DNA of 64,000 nt from the NCBI RefSeq assembly GCF_039541575.1, contig NZ_BAABGM010000002.1, positions 88,692 through 152,691 on the forward strand, given 5' to 3'. Each line of letters starts with the position of its first letter. The first letter of the stretch is position 1. Below, piece after piece: positions 37,063 to 46,250 of this stretch. The DNA comes from Fodinibacter luteus (GTDB taxonomy: Bacteria > Actinomycetota > Actinomycetes > Actinomycetales > Dermatophilaceae). The notes below the pieces were generated by a model. It ran no database searches and was not told the origin of the DNA. It saw only the letters and a list, made by a program, of their open reading frames with translations. The position numbers and the translations under genes are program-made.

Positions 37063-38166
37063 TCAGGGAGACATCGCGAGGAACAGGAACGCCGCGAAGA
37101 GGGTGAGGTGCACGCTCGCCTGAAGACGGGTCGCCCGGCCGGGCACGACCGTGAGCACGGCCACGACGACGGTGATCGCGAGCAGCACGATCTGCGTCGC
37201 GCCGAGGCCGAGCTTGAGCGGCGTCGGGATCCAGATCGAGGCGACCGCGAGCGTCGGGATGGTCAGGCCGATCGAGGCCATCGCCGAGCCCATGGCGAGG
37301 TTGAGCGAGGTCTGGACGCGGTCGCGTCGCGCGGCGTTCGCGGCGGCGATCGTCTCCGGGAGGAGCACGAGCAGGGCGATGACGACTCCGACGAACGACA
37401 CCGGCAGCCCCGCCGCGACGACGCCCTCCTCGATCGCCGGCGACTCCACCTTGGCCAGCCCGACGACGGCGACGAGCGACAGGAGGAGGAAGACGAGCGA
37501 GACGTACGCCTCGCGGGTCGTCGGCGGGTCGGCGTGCTCGTCCTCGGTGAGCGGGGCCCCCTTGCGCGAGACCGGGAGGAAGAAGTCGCGGTGCCGCACC
37601 GTCTGGGTGACGACGAAGGCCGCGTAGAGCGACAGCGAGGCGACCGCGGCGAAGGCGAGCTGGCCCGCGGTGAACTCCGGGCCGGGCTCACCCAGGGTCA
37701 CGGTGGGGAGCACGAGGCACACGGTGGCGAGCGTCGCGACGGTCGCCAGCGCACCGCCGGTGCCCTCGGCGTTGAACCGCACGGTGCCGAAGCGGCGCGA
37801 ACCGATGAGCAGGGAGATGCCGAGGATGCCGTTGACGGTGATCATGACCGCGGCGAACACCGTCTCACGCGCCAGGGTCGCCGCCTTCTCGCCGCCGGAG
37901 AGCATGAGGGTCACGATGAGCGAGACCTCGATGACCGTGACCGCGACGGCGAGGACGAGGGAGCCGAACGGCTCGCCGACCCGGTGGGCGACGACCTCGG
38001 CATGGTGCACGGCCGCGAGCACCGCCCCGGCCAGGAGGAACGCGACGACGACCACGACGACGATCCCGATGTCCCGCCCCCACGTCGCGGCGAGGGCGAC
38101 GAGGGAGACGACCGGGATGACCCGCCACGCCAGCGTCGTGCGCGGACCCGCGGCGACCGCCGTCAC
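37063..38166 (-). CDS. Calcium/proton antiporter (CaCA family, ChaA-like)
   Basis: 367 residues with about eleven transmembrane helices. Both alpha-repeat motifs are visible: GEPFGSLVLAVAVTVIEVSL in the first half and LLPETIAAANAARRDRVQTS with LNLAMGSAMASIGLTIP in the second; acidic Glu residues in these bind the cation. It exports Ca2+ (or Na+/K+) in exchange for protons. GTG 38166 overlaps the folD stop (GTGA), so the two form an operon. Confidence 0.9.
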   Translation of the reverse strand: MTAVAAGPRTTLAWRVIPVVSLVALAATWGRDIGIVVVVVVAFLLAGAVLAAVHHAEVVAHRVGEPFGSLVLAVAVTVIEVSLIVTLMLSGGEKAATLARETVFAAVMITVNGILGISLLIGSRRFGTVRFNAEGTGGALATVATLATVCLVLPTVTLGEPGPEFTAGQLAFAAVASLSLYAAFVVTQTVRHRDFFLPVSRKGAPLTEDEHADPPTTREAYVSLVFLLLSLVAVVGLAKVESPAIEEGVVAAGLPVSFVGVVIALLVLLPETIAAANAARRDRVQTSLNLAMGSAMASIGLTIPTLAVASIWIPTPLKLGLGATQIVLLAITVVVAVLTVVPGRATRLQASVHLTLFAAFLFLAMSP

Positions 38167-39077
38167 CGCGGACCGCTCGCGGCGGCGGCGCCGGCGGTGG
38201 CCCGGGCGTCCGCCCCGGCGAGGGCGCGCTCGGCGGCGTCGACGACGTTGCTGAGCAGCATGGCGCGCGTCATCGGCCCGACCCCGCCGGGGTTCGGGCT
38301 GACGTACCCGGCCACGTCCCAGACACCGGGGTGCACGTCGCCCGCCACCCGGGAGCGCCCGGACTCCTCGTCGAGGACCCGCGACACACCGACGTCGAGG
38401 ACCGCCGCCCCGGGCCGGACCATCTCGGCGGTGACGATGCCGGGTACGCCCGCCGCGGCGACGACGATGTCCGCCTGCCGCACCTCGGCGGCAAGGTCCC
38501 GGGTTCCGGTGTGGCACAGGGTGACCGTCGCATTCTCGGACTTTCGCGTCAGGATGAGCCCGAGGGGGCGGCCGACGGTGATGCCGCGGCCGACGACGAC
38601 GACCTTCGCGCCCGCGATCGGCACGTCGTAGCGGCGGAGCAGCTCGATGCAGCCGACCGGCGTGCACGGCAGGGGTGCCTTCTCGCCGAGCACGAGCCAG
38701 CCGAGGTTCGTCGGGTGCAGCCCGTCGACGTCCTTGGCCGGGTCGACCGCCGAGAGGATGGCGTTCTCGTCGAGGCCGGTGGGCTGCTGGACGATGAAGC
38801 CGGTGCACTCGGGGTCGTCGTTGAGCTCGCGGACGACCGCGAGCACCTCGCCCTGGGACGTGCCCGCGGGCAGGTCGCGGCGCAGGCTGCGGATGCCGAT
38901 CTCGGCGCAGTCGCGGTGCTTGGCCCCGACGTACCACTGGCTGCCCGGGTCGTCACCGACGAGCACCGTGCCCAGGCCCGGCACGACCCCGCGTGCTGCG
39001 AGGGCTGCCACGCGAGCGCGGAGCTCGTCCTTGATCGTGCCGAGGATCGCCTTGCCGTCCAGCGTGGTCGCAGCCAT
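38163..39077 (-). CDS. folD: Methylenetetrahydrofolate dehydrogenase/cyclohydrolase
   Basis: 304 residues; converts 5,10-methylene-THF to 10-formyl-THF in two steps. The conserved folate/catalytic blocks are SQWYVGAKHRDCAEIGI (with the Tyr and Lys of the YxxxK motif), QQPTGLDENAIL (variant of the usual QLPLP), VVVGRGITVGRPLG (NADP loop) and NPGGVGPMT. The RBS AAAGGAT precedes ATG 39077. It is the first gene of the folD-antiporter pair, divergent from the PucR-type regulator. Confidence 0.95.
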   Translation of the reverse strand: MAATTLDGKAILGTIKDELRARVAALAARGVVPGLGTVLVGDDPGSQWYVGAKHRDCAEIGIRSLRRDLPAGTSQGEVLAVVRELNDDPECTGFIVQQPTGLDENAILSAVDPAKDVDGLHPTNLGWLVLGEKAPLPCTPVGCIELLRRYDVPIAGAKVVVVGRGITVGRPLGLILTRKSENATVTLCHTGTRDLAAEVRQADIVVAAAGVPGIVTAEMVRPGAAVLDVGVSRVLDEESGRSRVAGDVHPGVWDVAGYVSPNPGGVGPMTRAMLLSNVVDAAERALAGADARATAGAAAASGPR

Positions 39078-39134
39078 ACGGCGATCCTTTCACGGCCGGT
39101 GTGCGACGGCACCGGGCCGACGACACGCAGGGTC

Positions 39135-39146
39135 TACAGTGACCGG
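39135..39146 (+). promoter_or_regulatory. Leaderless promoter of PucR-family regulator
   Basis: TACAGT (39135-39140), 6-nt spacer, ATG 39147; no Shine-Dalgarno. Confidence 0.5.
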
Positions 39147-40562
39147 ATGGTCGATGGTGCCGGGGATCGGTCGCCTGGCGCACGGACCGCGCCACCGACC
39201 GGGGACGCGCCAGCCACCCTGGGAACCGCCCTTCGCCCCGCCCTTCGCCCCCAGGACCTGCCCCGGGACCCCACCGAGCGCGCGGCCCTGCTCGCGCAGG
39301 TCGTCGAGCAGCAGTCCCTGCTCCTGCGGCGCGAGGACGAGGTGCACCGGGTGCTCGTGCGGATCGTGCTCGCGGGGGGCTCGGTGCGTGACCTGTGCCA
39401 GGCCGTCGCCGGGTTCTTCGGGGGCGCGGCCCTCGTGACGACGACCGACGGGCGGGTGCTGTCGATCGCCGGCGACGAGTCGGAGGTCGAGCGCGTCAGC
39501 GCGCTGGACTGCTTCGACCGCACGGGGCGCCTCGTCGTCGAGGACGAGCCCGTCGGCGCCCGCGCCCCCGGCACGCCCGGCAGCACGCGGGCGTTCGTCC
39601 GGATCGTCGCCGGGTCCGCGGACCACGGCCTGCTCGGGGCCTTCTCGCCGGAGCGGCCGCTCACCCCCGCCGACGTGCACCTGCTCGAGCGGGCAGCAAC
39701 GGTCGCGGCGCTCGCCATCACCAAGGAGCAGGCGGTGGCGGCGGTCGAGGGGAAGTACCGCGCCGAGTTCCTGCGCGACGCCCTCGCCGGACGCGCCGGT
39801 GAGGGGGCCGACGCCGTCGCGCACGCGGCATCCCTGGGGTGGGACATCGCTCGTCCGATGGTCGTCGTCGTCGCCGAGACCGACGAGAACGACGAGGAGA
39901 CGACCCGGTCCCCCGACGAGGTGCGCTCGCTGCAGGAGCGGTTCGTCCGGGCGTGGGTGCAGGCCGTGCGCGCCCGCGACCCGAGCGTCCCCGTCGCCGG
40001 TTTCAGCCAGGAGGTCGTCGCGCTGCTGCCCACGGGGCCGGAGCCGGGCACCGATGCCCTCCTGCGCACGGTCGGCGACATCGCCAAGGTCGTCCGCGGG
40101 GACGGCGGCGGGGGACGGCGCACCTTCTCCACGGGTGTCTCCCGGACCGTCAGCTCGGTGGCCGAGCTGCCCGCGGCCTACGACGAGGCGCTCACCGCCG
40201 TGCACGTCGGCCGGCAGATGCACGGGGAGTCCGCGCTCGCCCACTTCGACGGGCTGGGGATCTACCGGCTGCTCGCCCTCGTGCCCGACGGCGCCGACCT
40301 GCGGCGGTTCGTCGAGGAGTCCCTCGGTGAGCTCGCGACGGACGACTCCCCGGAGAACGCCGACCTGCGCCGGACCCTGTCGGTGCTCATCGACACCAAC
40401 CTCAACGTCGCCGAGACCGCGCGCCGGCTGTTCTTCCACTACAACACGCTGCGCTACCGCGTCGCGAAGCTCGAGCGGATGCTCGGCCCGTTCACCTCCG
40501 ACCCGCAGCTGCGCCTCACGCTCGCCCTCGCGCTGCGGATCCACGAGATGCGCGGCCTCTGA
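39147..40562 (+). CDS. PucR/CdaR-family transcriptional regulator
   Basis: 471 residues. A GAF-like sensing part spans about residues 60-195, a CdaR GGDEF-like middle domain about 215-380, and a C-terminal PucR-type helix-turn-helix lies near 410-465 (NVAETARRLFFHYNTLRYRV, then AKLERMLG). The family activates purine-utilisation genes in Bacillus and relatives and is used for sugar-diacid genes elsewhere. It stands at the edge of the base-catabolism island, directly before the barbiturase operon with convergent ends, so it is the leading candidate to control it. Start ATG 39147 follows a leaderless promoter. Confidence 0.88.
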   Translation: MVDGAGDRSPGARTAPPTGDAPATLGTALRPALRPQDLPRDPTERAALLAQVVEQQSLLLRREDEVHRVLVRIVLAGGSVRDLCQAVAGFFGGAALVTTTDGRVLSIAGDESEVERVSALDCFDRTGRLVVEDEPVGARAPGTPGSTRAFVRIVAGSADHGLLGAFSPERPLTPADVHLLERAATVAALAITKEQAVAAVEGKYRAEFLRDALAGRAGEGADAVAHAASLGWDIARPMVVVVAETDENDEETTRSPDEVRSLQERFVRAWVQAVRARDPSVPVAGFSQEVVALLPTGPEPGTDALLRTVGDIAKVVRGDGGGGRRTFSTGVSRTVSSVAELPAAYDEALTAVHVGRQMHGESALAHFDGLGIYRLLALVPDGADLRRFVEESLGELATDDSPENADLRRTLSVLIDTNLNVAETARRLFFHYNTLRYRVAKLERMLGPFTSDPQLRLTLALALRIHEMRGL

Positions 40563-40584
40563 CCGGGAGGGCCCGGGGACGGCA

Positions 40585-40633
40585 CGGTCCTGCTCGTGGT
40601 CGGCGCGCTGGGCGAGGACCACGAGCAGGACCG
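40585..40633. terminator. Perfect 17-bp bidirectional hairpin
   Basis: 40585-40601 pairs perfectly with 40617-40633, 15-nt loop. Separates the regulator from the barbiturase gene (convergent). Confidence 0.75.
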
Positions 40634-40646
40634 TCGTCCGGGGTGG

Positions 40647-41762
40647 TCAGGCCTCCAGGTCCACGATCGCGATGACCGGCCCGCCGCCGGAGGGGCCCTG
40701 GTGCACCGCCGCGACCGACACGAAGTTCATCGGGTCGCCGGTGACGGCGCCCACGACCCCGCCCACGGCGGCCTTGATCTGGCGGTGCCAGGCGACGTCG
40801 GAGTCGTCGAGCATGATGTTGCGGCGGCCGCGCACGCGTCCGCTCGGGTCCGCCTCGCACTTGAGGAACAGGTTGACCAGACGGCCCTTGATGTGGCGCG
40901 GGTGGATGCAGTCGGCCGGCATGTCGTCGAGCCCGGCGTTGCGGATGGCCTCCCAGACCCCGTCCATGTCGAGGGCGTCCTTCATGATGCTGTGCCCGGC
41001 CCGGAACCGGCCCCCGATCCCGCGCGTGTTCCCGACGACGACGATCTGTGCCTGGTCGAGCTCGACGCCCGAGGAGCACGACGCGACGGAGGAGAACAGG
41101 GACAGGTCACGGAAGATCTGGTCCGCTGTCGGCATCTCGATCTCGCCGAGCGCCACCGCCACACCGAGAGCGGTCGTGGCGTTGGAGACGTCCATCGACT
41201 CCAGCGTGTTGTGGGTGTAGACGGTCTCCCCACGCGACTCGGCGTCGTTGATGGTGTCCTGCACGAGCAGTGGTGTCTTGGTCTGCACGTAGTGCACGTC
41301 GGCAGGGTCGGTGATGCCGGCCCGCTCCATCGCGACGCGCACGCCCGCCGCCACCTTCTCGACCATCGCCGGCCGCCCGATGTCCTCCGGAAGGAGCACC
41401 TCGCTCATCGCGTAGCCCACGGTGACCCGTGGCTCGTCGGTCGGTTCGTACCTGCCCTCGGGGGCGTAGGCGAAGATCGTCGCGTGTGGGCTGATGACAC
41501 CGTCGGTGCCGCCGGACCACACGAGCGGGACCTGCGCGACCTCCTCCTTGCTGCGTGTCCCCTTCTCCTCGAGCACGCTGCGGTAGGCGGTCGTGGCAAT
41601 GATCCGGGTGTAGTCGTTCACCCCACCGTTGCCCTCGGTCTTGCCGACGACGGCGATGACGTCGTCGGCCGAGAACACTCCCTCGTCGATGAGCGCGGTG
41701 AGCCCTGCGGCGTCGCTGACGCTCTCGATCGGGACCTTTCGTACTTCGATGGGACGTGGCAT
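40647..41762 (-). CDS. Barbiturase / cyanuric acid amidohydrolase family ring-opening enzyme
   Basis: 371 residues. The fold is restricted to the AtzD/TrzD/barbiturase family, made of three similar units; visible blocks are VVGKTEGNGGVNDYTR, PLVWSGGTDGVISPHATIF, SSVASCSSGVELDQAQIVV, IGGRFRAGHSIMKDALDMDG and RRNIMLDDSDVAWHRQIKAA. Barbiturase opens barbituric acid to ureidomalonate; AtzD opens cyanuric acid to carboxybiuret. The adjoining UraA-type permease and molybdenum hydroxylase favour barbiturase. ATG 41762 is chosen for its RBS (GGTAGGA); a start 6 codons upstream lacks one. It is the last gene of the minus-strand operon. Confidence 0.9.
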   Translation of the reverse strand: MPRPIEVRKVPIESVSDAAGLTALIDEGVFSADDVIAVVGKTEGNGGVNDYTRIIATTAYRSVLEEKGTRSKEEVAQVPLVWSGGTDGVISPHATIFAYAPEGRYEPTDEPRVTVGYAMSEVLLPEDIGRPAMVEKVAAGVRVAMERAGITDPADVHYVQTKTPLLVQDTINDAESRGETVYTHNTLESMDVSNATTALGVAVALGEIEMPTADQIFRDLSLFSSVASCSSGVELDQAQIVVVGNTRGIGGRFRAGHSIMKDALDMDGVWEAIRNAGLDDMPADCIHPRHIKGRLVNLFLKCEADPSGRVRGRRNIMLDDSDVAWHRQIKAAVGGVVGAVTGDPMNFVSVAAVHQGPSGGGPVIAIVDLEA

Positions 41763-41807
41763 TCGCGTCCTACCTTCCATGAGTCGGTGGATCAGGGGGC
41801 GAGGTCT

Positions 41808-43193
41808 CTACAGGTTGGGGTCGGTGGGGGTCGGTTTCGGGTAGTCCTCCGAGGTGATCTTCCCGGGCACGGTGCCCGGGCTGAAGGGGACGCCCCGGTT
41901 CACGCCGTACTTCGCGACGTAGAACATGACCTGGTAGATGATGATCGTCGCGAACGACCCGATCGCGATGCCGTTGAAGGAGACGTCGCCGCTCGCCGAG
42001 GTCCACGTCGCGTTGGCCGCACCGAGGATGAGGCCGATGGCGGCGGGGAAGAGGTTGATCGGGTTCTTGAAGTCGACCCGGGCCTCCACCCAGATCCGTC
42101 CGCCCAGCACCGCGATGAGGCCGTAGAGGATGATCGTCGCGCCGCCGAGGACGCCGATCGGGATGCTGACGATGAGGGCGCCGAACTTAGGCACCATGCC
42201 CAGGGCGATCGCGGTGAGACCCGCGACGACGTAGGCCGCGGTCGAGTAGACGCGGGTCGCCGCCATGACACCGATGTTCTCGGCGTACGTCGTCGTACCG
42301 GAACCACCTCCGAGGCCGGCGACCATCGTCGCGGCACCGTCACCCATGTAGGCCCGGCCCAGGGACCGGTCCAGGTTGCGGTCGGTCATCGAGGCGACGG
42401 CCTTGATGTGGCCGGTGTTCTCGGCGATGAGCACGACGACGACGGGGACGATGAGGGCGATGGCGTTCCAGCTGAAGCTCGGGGCGGTGAAGTCGGGGAG
42501 GCCGATCCAGTCGGCGGCGGCCAGGTTCGAGTCCAGCTCGCTGAGCTGGCCCTGCGGGAAGGCGACGAGGTAGCCGATGACGACGCCGATGAGGATCGAG
42601 ATGCGACCCCAGAACCCTCGGAAGAGCACGGTGGCGAGGACGATGGCGGTGAGGGTGATCGTCGCGGTCCACGGCTGCTGCTGGTAGTTCTCCCAGGCGA
42701 CCGGTGCGAGGTTGAGGCCGATGAGCGCCACGATGGCGCCGGTGACCGCCGGGGGCATGAGCTTGTTGATCCACCCGGCACCGAACCGGTCGACGAGGAC
42801 GCCGATGAGGAAGAGCACGAGGCCGGCGGCGATGATGCCGGACAGCGCCTCGGCCATGCCGCCGCCCGCGGTCGCGGCGATGACCGGGGAGATGAAGGCG
42901 AAGCTCGAGCCGGTGTAGCTCGGCAGCCCGAGCCGCTGCCCGTGGCCGACGGTCATCAGGATGAAGATCAGGGTCCCGACACCGGAGAAGAAGATCGTCG
43001 CGGTGGGCGGGAAGCCGGTGAGCACCGGCACGAGGAACGTCGCGCCGAACATCGCGATGACGTGCTGCATGCCGATGCCGATCGTCATCGGCCAGGCGAG
43101 GCGCTCCTCCGGCGCCACCACGTCATCGGGGGCGACTCGCTTGCCGTCCCCGTGCACGGTCCACGTCCTGAGTTTTGGCATGGTGTCGCTCAC
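41808..43193 (-). CDS. NCS2-family uracil/pyrimidine permease
   Basis: 461 residues, about 12-14 transmembrane helices. The NAT/NCS2 core is clear: FGATFLVPVLTGFPP, IAENTGHIKAVASMTDRNLD with the first substrate Glu, and GGGSGTTTYAENIGVMAATR with the second. Glu-Asn-Ile-Gly is the form seen in UraA and RutG, whereas xanthine/urate carriers usually have Gln-Asn-x-Gly, so uracil (or a related pyrimidine such as barbiturate) is the likely substrate. It lies between the barbiturase and molybdenum-hydroxylase genes in one operon. Confidence 0.9.
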   Translation of the reverse strand: MSDTMPKLRTWTVHGDGKRVAPDDVVAPEERLAWPMTIGIGMQHVIAMFGATFLVPVLTGFPPTATIFFSGVGTLIFILMTVGHGQRLGLPSYTGSSFAFISPVIAATAGGGMAEALSGIIAAGLVLFLIGVLVDRFGAGWINKLMPPAVTGAIVALIGLNLAPVAWENYQQQPWTATITLTAIVLATVLFRGFWGRISILIGVVIGYLVAFPQGQLSELDSNLAAADWIGLPDFTAPSFSWNAIALIVPVVVVLIAENTGHIKAVASMTDRNLDRSLGRAYMGDGAATMVAGLGGGSGTTTYAENIGVMAATRVYSTAAYVVAGLTAIALGMVPKFGALIVSIPIGVLGGATIILYGLIAVLGGRIWVEARVDFKNPINLFPAAIGLILGAANATWTSASGDVSFNGIAIGSFATIIIYQVMFYVAKYGVNRGVPFSPGTVPGKITSEDYPKPTPTDPNL

Positions 43194-43243
43194 TTCCTAC
43201 CGGGCGTCGTCGACCGGTGTGTTGACAGGGTGTCGCGCGTCCG

Positions 43244-45766
43244 TCACCGCAGGACGGGCTGCGCTTGTCGAAGGGGTGGGGTTCTCTCCTCCACCGCCAG
43301 GTTGCCGCCGGGGAGGTCGGAGCGGCAGGAGCCGACGGGGGTCTCGGTGATCCAGTTGTCGATCGGCTCATGGCTCTGCAGCGCCCGCCACACGTCCTCG
43401 TGACGGATGGGCATGTGCATGAGCTCGGCACCGGTGGCGTGCTGGATCGCGTTGCCGATGGCCGGGGCGACCGAGATCATCGGGTGCTCCCCCACCCCTC
43501 GGGCGCCGAACGGGCCGTCGATCTGGGCGGTCTGCACCGCCGCGCTCTCGATCCGTGCAGGGATGTCCCGCGAGGTCGGGATCTTGTTGTCCGTGAACGA
43601 CGGGTTGAGCAGGCGGCCCTGCTGGTCGTAGATGTACCCCTCGCAGAGCGCCGTCCCCAGCCCCTGCACCATGCCGCCGATGCACTGGCCCCGCACGAGG
43701 CCCGGGTTCACGACCCGCCCGACGTCGTACGCCGAGGAGATGGCCAGCACGTCGAACTCCCCGGTGTCGGGGTCGACGTCGACGACGACACCGTGCGCGC
43801 CGTACGTCCAGTCGAGGGCCGGCAGCCCCTGACCCGTCTCCTTGTCCAGGTGGGTCAGCCCCTGCGCGATGTAGCGGCCGACGCCCACGAGGGGGCCGCC
43901 GATCCCGTTGCCGTTGGGGAAGGCGTAGCCGATGGACAGCTCGGGCCACGTGACCCCGTGGTCGCGGTGGTGCCTGACGAAGACCCCGTCGGCGTCGTGG
44001 TCCAGGTCGGCCGGGTTCGCCCTGAGCACCTGCGCCGCCGTGGCGTACCCCTGCTCCAGCAGGTTGTCGCACGCGAGGATGGTGGCGTTGCCGGAGAGCA
44101 GGAGCCCCTTGGAGGCCACGGTCTGCCAGTCGTAGGGGTCCTTGTCGGTGTCCCGTTCGACGGCCACCCTGACCCGGTGCAACGGGAAGCGCAGCCGCTC
44201 GGCGGCGATCTGGGCGAGCGCGGTGTTGCAGCCCTGCCCGATCTCGGTGAGCGCGATGTTCAGGACGACCGAACCGTCGGAGTTCATCTTGACCACCGCG
44301 GCCGTCGCGGTGAACGACGGCATGGCCGGCGCCTTGTGCAACGTGGCGACGCCCTTGCCGATCCGACGGCCGGTGCGCCGCTCGTGCTCGGCCTCCTCGG
44401 GGGTGAGCCGGCCGTAGTCGATCGACGTCGCGGCGGCCTCGAGGCAGGCCAGGGGGTCCCCGGTGTCCGCGGTGATGACCTCACCGGTCATCGTGACCGA
44501 ACCCGGCTTGAGCAGGTTCCTCCTGCGGAACTCCAGGGAGTCCATCCCGATGGCCTGCGCCACGAGCTCCATGTGCCGCTCGAGCCCCCAGAAGAACTCC
44601 ACGTGGCCGAAGCCGCGATAGGCGGTCCCGTAGGGCTTGTTCGTGTAGATCGTGTAGGCGTCGACGGTCGCGTTCGGCAGCTCGTAGGGTCCGCTGGCGG
44701 AGAACCCGGACGCGCGGGTCACGTTGACGGCGTAGTCGGCGTAGGCCCCGGCATCCCAGAACATCGTCATCTGCTGGGCGGTGATGGTGCCGTCGGAGCG
44801 GACGCCCGTCTTGATCCGGTACGTCAGTGCGCTGCGGCACGGGAGCAGGCTGAACTCCTCCTCACGGGTCGCCTGGAGCCGCACCGGGCGGCCACCGGCC
44901 TTGCGGGACAGGCAGGCCACGAGGGGCTCGAGGTGGATACCGGCCTTGCCGCCGAAGCCACCGCCGACGTGCGGAACGATGACCCGGACCTGGTTCAGCG
45001 GCAGCCGCATCGCGGTGCAGAAGAGGTTGCGGACGGTGAAGGGTGACTGGGCGCTCGACCAGATCGTCACCTGGTCGCCGGCCTTCCACTGCACGATCGC
45101 GACGTGCGTCTCGAGCGGGACGTGCTGGACCGAGGGGTTGGTGTACTCGCGCTCGATGACCCACTCCGCCTCGGCGAACCCCTGCTCGACGTCACCCTTG
45201 CGGATCTTCTGCACGTGGGCGACGTTCGTGCCCGGCTGGGGGCTGAAGGCCGCCTCGACGTAGCTGTAGCTGCCGAGCTCCGGGTGCACGAGCGGGGCGT
45301 CCGGCTCGAAGGCCACCATCGGGTCGAGCACCGGTGTCAGCACCTCGTACTCGACCTCGATGAGCTCGACGGCCTCGGCGGCGATCTCGACGCTCTCGGC
45401 CGCCACGGCCGCGACCGCCTCACCGAAGTGGCGCACGACGTCCTTGGCGAGGATGTCCTTGTCGACGATGTATAGGCCGATCTTGTAGTCGAGCTCGTGG
45501 CCGGTGAGCACGGCGTGGACACCGGGAAGCGCCTCGGCCCGACGGGTGTCGATGCCCAGGATCCGAGCGCGGGCGTGCGGGCTCTGCTTGACCTTCGCAT
45601 GGAGCATCCCCGGCAGCTGCAGGTCCCCGGTGTAGAGCGCGTCGCCGGTCAGCTTCTCGGTCGTCTCCACCCGTGGGTGGTCGACGCCGACGGTGGGTGG
45701 GACCGGCGCACCGGGGCCGGGAGCCTCGCTCTTCTCCGGCGGCAGGACGCTCGTGTCGTCAGACAT
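43244..45766 (-). CDS. Molybdenum hydroxylase large subunit (xanthine dehydrogenase family), operon A
   Basis: 840 residues. The aldehyde-oxidase/xanthine-dehydrogenase a/b domains start at HPRVETTEKLTGDALYTGDL. Molybdopterin-cytosine-dinucleotide contacts are GGGFGGKAG, AYRGFGHVE and EIGQGCNT; the catalytic glutamate is in GARGVGEHPM near residue 770. The family hydroxylates carbon next to ring nitrogen in purines, pyrimidines and related heterocycles using water. Co-transcription with barbiturase and a UraA-type carrier suggests a uracil to barbiturate hydroxylase; xanthine is the alternative. ATG overlaps the 2Fe-2S gene's stop by 8 nt. Confidence 0.92.
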   Translation of the reverse strand: MSDDTSVLPPEKSEAPGPGAPVPPTVGVDHPRVETTEKLTGDALYTGDLQLPGMLHAKVKQSPHARARILGIDTRRAEALPGVHAVLTGHELDYKIGLYIVDKDILAKDVVRHFGEAVAAVAAESVEIAAEAVELIEVEYEVLTPVLDPMVAFEPDAPLVHPELGSYSYVEAAFSPQPGTNVAHVQKIRKGDVEQGFAEAEWVIEREYTNPSVQHVPLETHVAIVQWKAGDQVTIWSSAQSPFTVRNLFCTAMRLPLNQVRVIVPHVGGGFGGKAGIHLEPLVACLSRKAGGRPVRLQATREEEFSLLPCRSALTYRIKTGVRSDGTITAQQMTMFWDAGAYADYAVNVTRASGFSASGPYELPNATVDAYTIYTNKPYGTAYRGFGHVEFFWGLERHMELVAQAIGMDSLEFRRRNLLKPGSVTMTGEVITADTGDPLACLEAAATSIDYGRLTPEEAEHERRTGRRIGKGVATLHKAPAMPSFTATAAVVKMNSDGSVVLNIALTEIGQGCNTALAQIAAERLRFPLHRVRVAVERDTDKDPYDWQTVASKGLLLSGNATILACDNLLEQGYATAAQVLRANPADLDHDADGVFVRHHRDHGVTWPELSIGYAFPNGNGIGGPLVGVGRYIAQGLTHLDKETGQGLPALDWTYGAHGVVVDVDPDTGEFDVLAISSAYDVGRVVNPGLVRGQCIGGMVQGLGTALCEGYIYDQQGRLLNPSFTDNKIPTSRDIPARIESAAVQTAQIDGPFGARGVGEHPMISVAPAIGNAIQHATGAELMHMPIRHEDVWRALQSHEPIDNWITETPVGSCRSDLPGGNLAVEERTPPLRQAQPVLR

Positions 45767-46250
45767 ACCTCAGTGCTCCCTTCGAGGAGTCGTCGAGCTG
45801 ACCCGATGCGTCGAGGACGGCCTCGATGATCTGCTCGTAGCCGGTGCACCGGCAGAAGTTGCCCTCGATGCCCTCCTTGATCTCCTCCACCGAGGGCTTC
45901 GGGTTGCGTCGCAGCAGGTCGCGCACCGTCATGACCATGCCCCCGGTGCAGAAGCCGCACTGCACCGCGTGGTGGCGCGCGAAGGCGGCCTGGATCTCGG
46001 AGAGCCGTCCGTGCTCCGCCTCGCCCTCGATCGTGCGGATGCTCCCCCCGTCCACCTCCACCGCGAGGGCCAGGCAGGAGTTGACGGTCCTGCCGTTGAG
46101 CTCGACGGTGCACGCGCCGCACTCGCCGGCCCCGCACCCCTCCTTCGAGCCGGTCATGCCGAGCCCGTCGCGCAGGAAGCGCAGGAGGGTCCAGTGCTCC
46201 TCGACGTCCCGTTCGAACGCGTGCCCGTTGACCGTCACCGATATGCGCAT
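45759..46250 (-). CDS. Molybdenum hydroxylase 2Fe-2S subunit, operon A
   Basis: 163 residues. The N-terminal plant-type ferredoxin cluster is held by Cys 39, 44, 47 and 59 (CGAGECGACTVELNG); the C-terminal helical cluster by Cys 98, 101, 133 and 135 (QCGFCTGGM and NFCRCTGYEQI). It passes electrons from the molybdenum centre to the FAD subunit. ATG 46250 overlaps the FAD gene's stop by 1 nt and the large-subunit gene overlaps it by 8 nt, so all three are coupled. Confidence 0.94.
   Translation of the reverse strand: MRISVTVNGHAFERDVEEHWTLLRFLRDGLGMTGSKEGCGAGECGACTVELNGRTVNSCLALAVEVDGGSIRTIEGEAEHGRLSEIQAAFARHHAVQCGFCTGGMVMTVRDLLRRNPKPSVEEIKEGIEGNFCRCTGYEQIIEAVLDASGQLDDSSKGALRYV

Noticed and set aside
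40647..41762. Cyanuric acid hydrolase of an s-triazine pathway
   Set aside because: No biuret or allophanate hydrolase gene is nearby, while a UraA-type carrier and a molybdenum hydroxylase are; barbiturase fits better, though the family alone does not decide.
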